From Frankia casuarinae (GTDB lineage: Bacteria > Actinomycetota > Actinomycetes > Frankiales > Frankiaceae), in contig NC_007777.1 of assembly GCF_000013345.1 (NCBI RefSeq), positions 1,426,001 through 1,490,000 of the forward strand: a DNA stretch of 64,000 nt, in the 5' to 3' direction. Under the pieces are notes generated by a model that saw only the letters and a program-made list of their open reading frames with translations, made no database searches and had not been told where the DNA came from. Positions 7,051-14,398 of the stretch are shown one piece after another. A program made the translations under genes and the position numbers. Position 1 is the first letter of the stretch. Every line of letters begins with the position of its first letter.

Positions 7051-7310
7051 CCGCCCGTCAGGGGTTGTGGACTCCCGACCTCGCCGACGACTCTCTCGAT
7101 CCGCAGGTCAGCGAGACCGCGATCGTCACGGTGAGTCAAACTCCCGAAACTCCCGAAACTCCCGCGGTGTTTCGGGGCTCCCCAGTGACCAGCGCCAACA
7201 GCCCCGGAGAGGCTGCGGGTGGGGGGGTGGACGGGAGTTTTGGGAGTTTCATCGCCGCACGGTGGGGCACGTTCGGTCACCGGACGCGACACCCTCGATA
7301 CCAACCCTGA
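7047..7310 (+). CDS. 87-residue hypothetical protein containing 9-mer locus C
   Basis: The ATG overlaps the preceding TGA (ATGA). The first 30 residues (MTARQGLWTPDLADDSLDPQ onward) look like ordinary protein. Then the 9-mers are read in frame as three TPE/ETP tripeptides, and the core is read as SPVTSAN. The C-terminal third (DGSFGSF, then Arg/His-rich) derives from the right arm. It could be a real small protein invaded by the repeat, or a frame kept open by it. No function is assigned. Confidence 0.45.
   Translation: MTARQGLWTPDLADDSLDPQVSETAIVTVSQTPETPETPAVFRGSPVTSANSPGEAAGGGVDGSFGSFIAARWGTFGHRTRHPRYQP
7138..7249 (+). repeat. 9-mer inverted-arm locus C
   Basis: Three exact copies of AAACTCCCG (7138-7164), then the core CCCCAGTGACCAGCGCCAAC (7180-7199), then after 32 bases two inverted copies CGGGAGTTT and TGGGAGTTT (7232-7249). 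The architecture matches loci A and B, but with a different 9-mer. Confidence 0.8.
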
Positions 7311-7316
7311 GTAACC

Positions 7317-7432
7317 GTCGTCAGGTCGTCGTCGCCTCGACCGTCACCCCCGCCACGACGGCCCCCAACCGGCCACAGAGCGACGAATCCCGGTCCGACC
7401 AGGACCTGACGACCTGACGACAACCTGACGAC
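7317..7432 (+). repeat. possible fourth, degenerate inverted 9-mer locus D
   Basis: GTCGTCAGG at 7317-7325 is followed by a TCGTCGTCG run. Three copies of its complement CCTGACGAC lie at 7405, 7413 and 7424. The spacing is irregular (8 and 11) and the GTGACCAGC core is missing, so membership of the family is uncertain. It fills most of the gap between the 87-residue ORF and the ORF at 7490. Confidence 0.45.
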
Positions 7433-7489
7433 GACGATCCCCCACCACCGTCCGTCATCAAACCCCAAGCACGGAGAGGCGGTACCCCC

Positions 7490-7627
7490 ATGCCCAAAAC
7501 CGTCTCTGTGCCCGCGAACCCCCACCGCTACCACCGCGCCGTGCCCTTCGAGCCACCCCCACCGAACCCCCACCCACAGACCCGACCGGCCTGGCCGGGG
7601 GCTGCTAGCAGCTCATCCCACCCCTGA
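7490..7627 (+). CDS. possible 45-residue Pro-rich peptide
   Basis: ATG follows GGAGAGG at about 9 bases. The product starts MPKTVSVPANPHRYHRAVPF and becomes Pro- and Ser-rich. The frame runs into the left arm of the large GCTAGC hairpin. Only the ribosome site and the non-repetitive first half favour translation. No family is recognised. Confidence 0.3.
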   Translation: MPKTVSVPANPHRYHRAVPFEPPPPNPHPQTRPAWPGAASSSSHP

Positions 7628-7658
7628 CCAGGGATCTAGCAGCTAGCAGCCCCCGGCC
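7593..7658. repeat. 16-bp inverted repeat with GCTAGC, large hairpin
   Basis: GGCCGGGGGCTGCTAG (7593-7608) and its exact complement (7643-7658) flank a 34-base loop that includes CCCTGACCAGGGA, itself a small palindrome, and a second CTAGCAGCTAGCAG run. It shares GCTAGC/CTAGCAG units with the cluster at 674-839. Placed just upstream of the Xis-like and primase genes, it could be a single-strand initiation or nicking site, or a terminator. Confidence 0.65.
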
Positions 7659-7733
7659 CACCACCCCCGAAACGCCCCCCACCACCCGATCCGCACCCCC
7701 CCAACCACCTGCTAGGAAGGATCACCCAACCCC

Positions 7734-8030
7734 ATGGCCGACACCGCCCCCCGCGACAACCGCACCCCGACCCGACCCGCCAGCAAACCCACCCCGGCCA
7801 CCCTCCCCGCCCCGTGCCGCGCGGTCTACACCGTCGCCGAAGCCGCCCACATGCTCTCCCTGTCCCTCGCCAGTACCTACGACCTGCTGCGCCGCGGCGA
7901 CCTCCCCGGACGGCGTCTCGGCCGCCGCTGGGTCATCCCCCGCGACCGGTTCCACACCTGGCTCGACAACCTCCCCGCCGCCGACCCCCACGACACCGAC
8001 CCCGCCGACGGGCAGGACAACCAGCCATGA
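7734..8030 (+). CDS. excisionase-family DNA-binding protein
   Basis: A 98-residue protein with ATG behind AAGGA. Residues 31-82 read VYTVAEAAHMLSLSLASTYD, then LLRRGDLPGRRLGRRWVIPR, then DRFHTWL: the full MerR/AlpA-like winged helix-turn-helix of the excisionase (HTH_17) family. The tails are charged and disordered. The stop overlaps the primase start (ATGA), so the two are made together. It is more likely a replication-associated DNA-binding or control protein than the true Xis, which is the gene next to the integrase. Confidence 0.8.
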   Translation: MADTAPRDNRTPTRPASKPTPATLPAPCRAVYTVAEAAHMLSLSLASTYDLLRRGDLPGRRLGRRWVIPRDRFHTWLDNLPAADPHDTDPADGQDNQP

Positions 8031-8914
8031 CCACCCCCCGCCCGTCGATGCTGCCCGCCGCCGTCACCTACGCCGACCAGGGATGGCCGGTGTTCGTCCT
8101 CGGACGTACCAAGCGGCCGGTGGCGAACTGTGAGCCCTGCGCGCAGGCAGGGCCAGACCACGACAGGGAAGCCTGCCCGTGTCTGACCTGCCACAGCTTC
8201 TACGCCGCCACCACCGACCGAAACCGCATCGTCGCCATGCTCGCCGCCGTCCCTGACGGCCTGTTGGCGATCCGCACCGGCACCGCCGCCGGCCTGGCCG
8301 TCATCGACATCGACCCCCGCAACGGCGGCACCCTCGACCGGTCGCTGATGACCCCCACAGCCGCCGTGGCCACCGGCGGAGGCGGATGGCACCTGTACTA
8401 CCGCCACCCCGGACATCCGGTGCTCTCCCGGCCCCTCACCGGCGCTCCCGGCATCGACATCAAGGCGGACGGCGGGTTGGTGGTCGCGCCGCCGTCACTG
8501 CACCCGACCACCGGCCGTCCCTACCAGTGGGCCGGCACCCGGCCGGTAGCCGAGATGCCCCCCGCCCTCATCGCCGCCGTGGCCGCCGATCCGCCCATGA
8601 CGAAACCCGCCCCGCCACGCAGCTGCACACCGGCCCGCGTCTCGTCACGCGCCGGAGAGGCGGGGGGCATCTCAAACCCCGCCGCGTTGCTCGCCGCACA
8701 CCTGGCCGCCGTCGCCCGAGCACCCGAAGGACGCCGCCGCACCACCCTCTACGGCGCCGCCCGCGGCATCGCCCGCATGGTCGCCGCCGGCCACCTCACC
8801 ACCACCGAAGCCTGGGCCGCGCTCACCGACGCCGGACACACCGCCGACCAGACCGACCGCGACATCAACGCCGCCATCACCGGCGGATTCCACGCCGAAG
8901 GAGTCCCCACCTGA
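8027..8914 (+). CDS. bifunctional DNA primase/polymerase (Prim-Pol)
   Basis: A 295-residue protein. VIDIDPRNGG (Asp94 and Asp96), GGGGWHLYY (His122) and GIDIKADGGLVVAPPS (about 142-157) are the three motifs of the archaeo-eukaryotic primase fold as found in plasmid and phage Prim-Pol proteins. Cys35, Cys38, Cys50, Cys52 and Cys55 form a putative zinc knuckle near the N-terminus. The enzyme would prime and extend DNA synthesis for the excised element. It is coupled to the upstream DNA-binding gene, and its helicase partner is probably the ATPase at 5085. The C-terminal third is helical without known motifs. Confidence 0.85.
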   Translation: MTTPRPSMLPAAVTYADQGWPVFVLGRTKRPVANCEPCAQAGPDHDREACPCLTCHSFYAATTDRNRIVAMLAAVPDGLLAIRTGTAAGLAVIDIDPRNGGTLDRSLMTPTAAVATGGGGWHLYYRHPGHPVLSRPLTGAPGIDIKADGGLVVAPPSLHPTTGRPYQWAGTRPVAEMPPALIAAVAADPPMTKPAPPRSCTPARVSSRAGEAGGISNPAALLAAHLAAVARAPEGRRRTTLYGAARGIARMVAAGHLTTTEAWAALTDAGHTADQTDRDINAAITGGFHAEGVPT

Positions 8915-9018
8915 ACCAGCCCACACCACACCTCAACGGCACCCCCGGCGAAGCCGACCAAGCACCCGCCGGGAGCACCCGCCCCCATCCGCTCGAAACG
9001 AAGGAAGGCACACCTATC

Positions 9019-9345
9019 GTGGCTCAATCCCTTACCAGCCCACAGGCGGGCGGTGTGGTCCTCGCGATACCCGCCCGCCACCGAGCGTCGACGCGACCGG
9101 CCGCCGGTACGACCTCCCCACCGGCGCCGTTGGGCGACATCCTGACCGTCGAGCAGGCCGCTGCCCGGATGAACATGAGTGTCCGGTACGTGCGCCGCCT
9201 GGTTGCGGAACGGCGTATCGCGTTCCACCGCATCGGCCGGTCGATCCGGCTGACCTCCGCCGACGTTGACGCCCATATCGCGGCCGGTCGTGTCGAGTCG
9301 CTCACGGTCTCCAAGGTTTGGCGCGACGTACGGAGCGTGATCTGA
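9019..9345 (+). CDS. xis: excisionase (Xis)
   Basis: A 108-residue protein starting at GTG behind GAAGGAAGG. Residues 45-95 contain ILTVEQAAARMNMSVRYVRR followed by AFHRIGRSIRLTSADVDAHI, a complete HTH_17 excisionase domain. Its stop overlaps the integrase start (TGATG), the standard xis-int arrangement of actinomycete elements. It would bend attachment-site DNA and favour excision. An upstream in-frame extension exists but lacks sense as protein, so the GTG is preferred. Confidence 0.85.
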   Translation: MAQSLTSPQAGGVVLAIPARHRASTRPAAGTTSPPAPLGDILTVEQAAARMNMSVRYVRRLVAERRIAFHRIGRSIRLTSADVDAHIAAGRVESLTVSKVWRDVRSVI

Positions 9346-10529
9346 TGGCCGCCCGTCGCCGCTTCGGCAGCATTCGCCGCCGCGAGTCCGGCCGATACCA
9401 GGTCCGCTATCCCGGGCCGGACGGACAGCAGCGCACCGCACCCGAGACATTCGCGCGGAAGAGTGAAGCGGAACGGTATTTGACCCTCATCGAGGGTCAA
9501 ATACTGCGCGGAGAATGGATCGATCCGGAGCGCGGAAAGGTTACCCTGACCGACTACGCCGCCCGCTGGATTGTCGAGCGGCCCAATCTCAGGCCACGCA
9601 CGATCGGCCTGTATTCGGGGCTCCTCACCCGGCATATCACGCCGTACATCGGGGGTATTCCGATCGGCAAGCTCACGACTCCGATCATCCGCGAGTGGCG
9701 GACAAAGCTACTCGAATCGGGCGTGTCGGTGGGTACGACGGCGAAGGCGTACCGGCTGCTGCGCGCCGTGCTCATGACTGCGGTCCGGGAAGACGAGCTG
9801 ATCAGGACCAACCCGTGCCGTATCCCCGGGGCCGATCAGGAGAACGCTCCCGAGCGTCCGGTCCTGACCGTTTCTCAGGTGTTCGCTCTCGCGGAGAAGC
9901 TTGGTGGTCGGTACCGAGCGCTCGTGCTGGTGACCACCTTTGCCTCCCTGCGGTGGGGTGAAGTGGCCGCGCTTCAGCGACGCGACCTCGACACCGACGA
10001 CGGCATCGTGCACATCAGGCAGTCCCTGGTGGAGATCGGTGGGCAAGGGGTCGTTCTCGGTCCGCCCAAGTCCCGGGCGGGTGTCCGTACCGTGTCTCTC
10101 CCAGCGGTGATTCTGCCGTGGCTTCGGATCCACCTTGCCGAATATGTGGCGGACGATCCGGCGGCATTCGTGTTCACAGGACCGAAGGGTGGATTTCTGC
10201 GCCGCGGGAACTTCCGGAAGCTCGTGGGATGGTCAGACGCGGTTGCTGCCATCGGCATGCCGAACCTGCACTTTCACGACCTGCGGCACACCGGCAACAC
10301 GCTGGCGTCTAGGACCGGGGCGAGTCTGCGGGACCTGATGACGCGCATGGGGCACGACTCGCCCCGCGCCGCGCTCATCTACCAGCACGCATCCACCGAG
10401 GCTGACGCGGCCATCGCGGACGCCCTCAGCGCCGTCCTGGCCGCGCAGCAGGGGAGCGTGCCACCTCCCGCGCCACGCCCGGACGACACCCCCGAGGACG
10501 GGGCCGCGGGGGCTCTCGTGCCGGCCTAG
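9345..10529 (+). CDS. int: tyrosine integrase
   Basis: A 394-residue tyrosine recombinase. An N-terminal arm-binding part (1-65) precedes a SAM-like core-binding domain (66-165) and the catalytic domain, with Arg203 (SLRWGE), Lys242 (PPKSRAG), His311-x2-Arg314 (HDLRHT), His337 (MGHDS) and nucleophile Tyr346 (IYQHAS) all present. It therefore looks active. It catalyses recombination between the tRNA-Gly 3' end and the element's own site. A TTG 27 bases upstream would also fit the frame, but the coupled ATG is preferred. The gene ends 87 bp from the attachment repeat. Confidence 0.95.
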   Translation: MAARRRFGSIRRRESGRYQVRYPGPDGQQRTAPETFARKSEAERYLTLIEGQILRGEWIDPERGKVTLTDYAARWIVERPNLRPRTIGLYSGLLTRHITPYIGGIPIGKLTTPIIREWRTKLLESGVSVGTTAKAYRLLRAVLMTAVREDELIRTNPCRIPGADQENAPERPVLTVSQVFALAEKLGGRYRALVLVTTFASLRWGEVAALQRRDLDTDDGIVHIRQSLVEIGGQGVVLGPPKSRAGVRTVSLPAVILPWLRIHLAEYVADDPAAFVFTGPKGGFLRRGNFRKLVGWSDAVAAIGMPNLHFHDLRHTGNTLASRTGASLRDLMTRMGHDSPRAALIYQHASTEADAAIADALSAVLAAQQGSVPPPAPRPDDTPEDGAAGALVPA

Positions 10530-10574
10530 TGGCCCGTGGATGGCCTATGACCCGATGCTGACTGTCTGAACGAT

Positions 10575-10617
10575 CTTCACCCCCTGGCCGGAACATAGCC
10601 CTGACCAGGGGGTGAAG
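10575..10617. terminator. hairpin between integrase and tRNA-Gly
   Basis: CTTCACCCCCTGG (10575-10587) pairs perfectly with CCAGGGGGTGAAG (10605-10617). It ends the integrase transcript and, read on the other strand, lies directly behind the tRNA-Gly 3' end. It overlaps the first bases of the attachment repeat. Confidence 0.7.
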
Positions 10618-10664
10618 AGTGGAGCGGGTGACCGGGATCGAACCGGCATGGCCAGCTTGGAAGG
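10616..10664. repeat. right attachment site within tRNA-Gly
   Basis: The 49-bp partner of 425-473. Identity covers the tRNA 3' end through the anticodon loop, so integration rebuilt an intact tRNA gene at this side. Confidence 0.92.
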
Positions 10665-10693
10665 CTGGGGCTCTGCCATTGAGCTACACCCGC
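10620..10693 (-). tRNA. tRNA-Gly (TCC)
   Basis: Read on the minus strand the gene begins GCGGGTGTAGCTC and ends CACCCGCTCCA, with CCA encoded. The anticodon stem CCAGC/GCTGG encloses loop CTTCCAA, giving anticodon TCC. The T loop TTCGATC is canonical. It serves as the integration target and is transcribed away from tRNA-Pro. Confidence 0.95.
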
Positions 10694-10740
10694 GAGGTGA
10701 TCGATGCGAGCTTACCCCGTAGAATGAGCAGGCGACGCCT

Positions 10741-10813
10741 CGGGGCGTAGCGTAGTGGCTAGCGCGCCTGCTTTGGGTGCAGGAGATCGGGAGTTCGAGT
10801 CTCCCCGCCCCGA
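10741..10813 (+). tRNA. tRNA-Pro (TGG)
   Basis: Acceptor strands CGGGGCG and CGCCCCG pair. The anticodon stem CCTGC/GCAGG surrounds loop TTTGGGT, giving TGG. The T arm is GGGAG-TTCGAGT-CTCCC. The CCA end is not fully encoded. It is located 57 bp upstream of the trigger factor gene. Confidence 0.95.
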
Positions 10814-10870
10814 CCGATACCCTCGGCGTGTCACCCCCTGTCCAACGTCGTACCAGGAGACCGCCGCGCC

Positions 10871-12322
10871 GTGAAGGCCACCAAGGAGACCCTCAGCCCG
10901 ACCCGGGTCAAGCTCACTGTCGAGGTGCCCTTCGACGAGCTCAAGCCCTCGCTCGAGGCCACATATCGCAAGCTTGCCCGCCAGGTCCGGGTCTCGGGCT
11001 TCCGGCCGGGCAAGGTCCCGCCGCGCATCCTGGACCAGCGGCTAGGCCGGGGTGTCATCCTGGACGAGGCCGTCCAGGAGGCGCTGCCGCAGCTCTACTC
11101 CGAGGCCGTGCAGGCCGAGGAGGTCGATGTGCTGTCCCGGCCCGAGGTGGACATCACCGAGTTCGCCGACGGCGGCCAGCTCGTCTTCACCGCCGAGGTG
11201 GATGTCCGGCCCGAGGTGACTCTGCCGGAGTTCTCGGAGCTTGAGATCACCGTTGACGCCGTCGAGGTCACCGACGAGCAGGTCGAGGAGCAGCTCGGCG
11301 CGCTGCGTGATCGTTTCGCGGTGCTCACGCCGGTGGAGCGGGCCGTGCAGGCGGGTGACTACGTCTCGCTCGACCTGTCCGCCGAGGCGGACGGCACGCC
11401 GATCGATGGTGCCGAGGCGACCGGGCTGTCCTACGAGGTCGGTAGCGGCAACCTGGTCGAGGGTCTCGACGACGCGATCATCGGCGCCACGGACGGCGAG
11501 ACCCGCACCTTCACCACGGAGCTGCTCTCCGGTGAGCAAGCCGGTCAGCCCGCCCAGGTGACGGCGACGGTCCGCGGGGTCAAGGAGAAGGAGCTCCCGG
11601 CCCTGGACGACGACTTCGCGACCACCGCCAGCGAGTTCGACACCCTCGACGAGCTGCGCGCGGACATCCGGACGCGCCTGGAGCAGTCGCGCCGCACCGA
11701 ACAGGTCGGCCAGGCCCGGGAGAAGTTGCTGGAAAGCCTCCTGGAGCGGGTGGAGGTGCCGGTGCCCGGCTCGCTGCTCGCCGGCGAGATCGAGGCCCGT
11801 GAGCACCGCCTCTCCCGCGAGCTGGAGTACATCGGCACGGACCGCCCGTCCTACCTGGAGACCCTCGGCCAGACCGAGGAGGAGTTCGACGCGGAGGTCC
11901 GCGAGTCCGCCGGCAAGGCGATCCGCTCCCAGTTCATCCTGGACGCGGTGATCGATGCCGAGTCGATCGGGATCGACCAGGGCGAGCTGATGGAGCAGCT
12001 CATCCTGCGCGCTCAGCGCTCCGGGGTGCAGCCGGACGTCTACGCTCAGCAGCTTGCGCAGGGCGAGGGTCTCACGGCCCTGATGGCCGACGTCCTGCGG
12101 ACCAAGGCGCTCTTCCTGTTGCTGGAGAACGCCAAGGTCGTCGACGGTGCGGGGACCCCCGTCGAGCTCGCTTTGCCAGCCCGTTCGCAGCCGGACACCG
12201 ATGCCGACGCCGATCATGACCGCGATGTCACCGTCGCGGCGGAGGCCGTCGCCCCCGGGGACGGGGACGCCACGGTCGAGCCGGTCGAGCCGGTCGAGGC
12301 GGAGACCGACGGCAACGGCTGA
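10871..12322 (+). CDS. tig: trigger factor
   Basis: A 483-residue ribosome-associated chaperone and peptidyl-prolyl isomerase. The ribosome-binding signature GFRPGKVPPRILDQRLG lies at about residues 45-60. The PPIase domain spans about 155-245 (GDYVSLDLSAEADG onward), and the helical C-terminal chaperone arms follow. The last 50 residues are an acidic Asp/Glu/Val tail (VEPVEPVEAE), longer than in many homologues. Start GTG lies behind AGGAGA. Its position ahead of clpP1-clpP2-clpX is the classical tig-clp arrangement. Confidence 0.96.
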   Translation: MKATKETLSPTRVKLTVEVPFDELKPSLEATYRKLARQVRVSGFRPGKVPPRILDQRLGRGVILDEAVQEALPQLYSEAVQAEEVDVLSRPEVDITEFADGGQLVFTAEVDVRPEVTLPEFSELEITVDAVEVTDEQVEEQLGALRDRFAVLTPVERAVQAGDYVSLDLSAEADGTPIDGAEATGLSYEVGSGNLVEGLDDAIIGATDGETRTFTTELLSGEQAGQPAQVTATVRGVKEKELPALDDDFATTASEFDTLDELRADIRTRLEQSRRTEQVGQAREKLLESLLERVEVPVPGSLLAGEIEAREHRLSRELEYIGTDRPSYLETLGQTEEEFDAEVRESAGKAIRSQFILDAVIDAESIGIDQGELMEQLILRAQRSGVQPDVYAQQLAQGEGLTALMADVLRTKALFLLLENAKVVDGAGTPVELALPARSQPDTDADADHDRDVTVAAEAVAPGDGDATVEPVEPVEAETDGNG

Positions 12323-12581
12323 TCAGCGCCTCGCCGCTGGCGCGGTCGCGTTCCTCCCGAAGCAACCATCGGGTCATAACAGGCGAACCGTGGGGGTTGG
12401 TCACCGTTCCCACCTGGAACCGTGGCCGGCCCCGCTGTTCGTCTCATCATCGCCGCCTTCCGTGACCGGACGGCGCCGCGCCGAACCAGCCCGCACCCGG
12501 CTGGCCATGAGCGCCCACCGGCCCCGGGCTGGCCGGGCTGGCCCGTCCTCACGCCCAGCGCGAACATCGGGCGGGAAGGGC

Positions 12582-12608
12582 GGGAACTGGGGCGTGTCAC
12601 AGATAGTG
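12582..12608 (+). promoter_or_regulatory. SigR-like promoter upstream of clpP1
   Basis: GGGAAC at 12582-12587, 18 bases, then GTG at 12606. This resembles the SigR (thiol-stress) consensus GGGAAT-N18-GTT of actinomycetes, whose regulon in Streptomyces includes Clp protease genes. The match at the second box is imperfect. The 335-bp gap after tig holds no gene. Confidence 0.35.
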
Positions 12609-12657
12609 TCGAGCCGGTCAATCAGCCGTCCCATGTGAGGAAGTCGAGGAGCTGACC

Positions 12658-13299
12658 GTGAGTAACATCGCAGCCCCGCGCCTGCCGGTTCCGGGTCCGG
12701 ACCTTCGTGCACCCGGTCAGGGTGGACCCGCGTTCGACGACCAGGTGTTCAACCGTCTGTTGGCCAACCGCATCGTCTTCCTCGGCTCGGTCGTCGAGGA
12801 CTCGATCGCCAACGCGATCTGCGCGCAACTCCTGCTGCTCAACGCGGAGGATCCGACCCGCGACATTTTCCTCTATATCAACTCGCCGGGTGGGTCGGTG
12901 AGCGCCGGTATGGCGATCTACGACACCATGCAGTTCGTCGAGAATGATGTCGCGACCGTCTCGCTCGGTCTCGCCGCGTCGATGGGGCAGTTCCTGCTCT
13001 GCGCCGGTGCGTCGGGCAAGCGCTACTCCCTGCCGCACGCGCGGATCATGATGCACCAGCCGTCCGGTGGTATCGGGGGCACCGCCTCCGACATCGCCAT
13101 CCAGGCGGAGCAGATGCTGTACACCAAGCGGATGATGCAGGAGCGCATCGCCTTCCACACCGGTCAGCCGATCGAGCAGATCGAGCGCGACTCCGACCGG
13201 GACCGGTGGTTCACAGCCGAGGAGGCCAAGGACTACGGCTTCGTCGACCACGTCGTCCAGCAGGCCCGCCAGGTTCCCAGCGAAGGCCCGGTGAGCTGA
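12658..13299 (+). CDS. clpP1: ClpP1 protease subunit
   Basis: A 213-residue serine peptidase with GTG behind GAGGAG. The catalytic Ser108 lies in LAASMGQ, His133 in MMHQPSGG and the Asp near residue 182. It forms a tetradecameric chamber, in actinobacteria usually mixed with ClpP2, and degrades proteins fed by ClpX or ClpC. An N-terminal extension of about 25 residues precedes the family core. The second subunit follows 56 bp downstream, so the two are almost certainly cotranscribed. Confidence 0.95.
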   Translation: MSNIAAPRLPVPGPDLRAPGQGGPAFDDQVFNRLLANRIVFLGSVVEDSIANAICAQLLLLNAEDPTRDIFLYINSPGGSVSAGMAIYDTMQFVENDVATVSLGLAASMGQFLLCAGASGKRYSLPHARIMMHQPSGGIGGTASDIAIQAEQMLYTKRMMQERIAFHTGQPIEQIERDSDRDRWFTAEEAKDYGFVDHVVQQARQVPSEGPVS

Positions 13300-13355
13300 G
13301 CGGAGCCCCCGCTCACCGGATCGAACCGTCGTCATCCGTCCCGGAGGCAGCCACC

Positions 13356-14036
13356 ATGTTCCACGACACGCTGTACCAGCAGATGCGGCACGAGCAGGCC
13401 CGCCAGGCAGCCGCCCAGCCGCAGGGCCGCTACGTCCTGCCGAACATCATCGAGAAGACCTCCCGCGGCGAGTACGGCATGGATCCGTATTCGAAGCTGC
13501 TCAAGGAGCGGATCGTCTTTCTCGGTGTGCAGATCGATGATGTGTCGGCGAACGACGTGATGGCGCAGCTGCTGTTCCTGGAGTCCGAGGATCCCGACCG
13601 GGACATCTCGATCTACATCAACTCGCCGGGTGGGTCGTTCACGTCGTTGACGGCGATCTACGACACGATGCAGTTCGTGCGGCCGGACATCTCGACGATC
13701 TGCATGGGTCAGGCGGCGTCGGCGGCGGCGGTGCTGCTGGCGGCGGGCACGCCGGGGAAGCGGTTCGCGCTGGAGAACAGCCGGATCCTCATCCACCAGC
13801 CGTCGGCGCAGGGCGAGGGCCAGTCGAGCGACATCGAGATCCAGGCGCGGGAGATCCTGCGGATGCGGTCTCTGCTGGAGCGGATGCTCGCCGTCCACAC
13901 CGGCAAGAAGGAAGAGGACATCCGCAAGGACATCGAGCGTGACAAGATCTTCAGTGCCGACGAGGCCAAGGAGTACGGCCTGATCGACGAGGTCATCAAG
14001 ACCCGGAAGTCCTCCCGGCTCGCCACCGCTCGCTGA
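13356..14036 (+). CDS. clpP2: ClpP2 protease subunit
   Basis: A 226-residue protein starting at ATG behind CGGAGG. Ser122 (MGQAASAA), His147 (ILIHQPSA) and the C-terminal Asp complete the triad. The conserved INSPGGS loop is present at 89-95. Its N-terminal 45 residues ([20 protein letters not shown]) correspond to the ClpP2 type that docks ATPases in actinobacteria. A longer in-frame start at 13206 overlaps clpP1 and is rejected. The 362-bp gap up to clpX (14037-14398) shows no gene and no convincing motif. Confidence 0.95.
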   Translation: MFHDTLYQQMRHEQARQAAAQPQGRYVLPNIIEKTSRGEYGMDPYSKLLKERIVFLGVQIDDVSANDVMAQLLFLESEDPDRDISIYINSPGGSFTSLTAIYDTMQFVRPDISTICMGQAASAAAVLLAAGTPGKRFALENSRILIHQPSAQGEGQSSDIEIQAREILRMRSLLERMLAVHTGKKEEDIRKDIERDKIFSADEAKEYGLIDEVIKTRKSSRLATAR

Positions 14037-14398
14037 GGTGCCGGGCCGGCGGTCCGAGCCCGCGGTCGGAGCCTCGCGAGGCGTGACGTCTCGTGAGGCC
14101 GGCCCGCGGTCGTCGGCCGTCGGCCGCTACCACACCCGACGCGCCGATGCGGTGAAACCCGGTCAGCGGTTCTCGTCCGTGACGCGATGGCCTAATGGGA
14201 CTGCGTGGACGGGCGAGGGCGGCCAAGGTGACCGTAGGCTGACCGGTATGAGCCGAGCGATTGGGCTCTCACCGGACGGCTCGGCGGGGTACCGTCCCCA
14301 CGGGGATGGTTGCAGGCAGACACGCGACGACTGGGCGGTGTCAACCGCCCCTGACATGCAGGCGACACCATCGTCTGGACGAAGGGACTGAGTCCTCG

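Larger units (their letters stand above)
425..10664 (+). mobile_element. integrative element in tRNA-Gly, AICE-like
   Basis: The element is bounded by perfect 49-bp direct repeats (425-473 and 10616-10664) that duplicate the 3' half of tRNA-Gly, from the CCA end to the anticodon loop. This is the usual footprint of a tRNA-targeting tyrosine integrase. Xis and integrase genes sit beside the intact tRNA. The cargo includes a Prim-Pol protein, a P-loop ATPase, an HNH nuclease and regulators, which suggests a replicating integrative element of the actinomycete ICE kind. No FtsK/SpoIIIE-type transfer protein is present, so self-transfer is doubtful. The excised circle would be 10,191 bp. Confidence 0.88.

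Noticed and set aside
4681-7249. CRISPR array
   Set aside because: The units are 9 bp, contiguous and without spacers; arms are inverted about a core; no cas genes.
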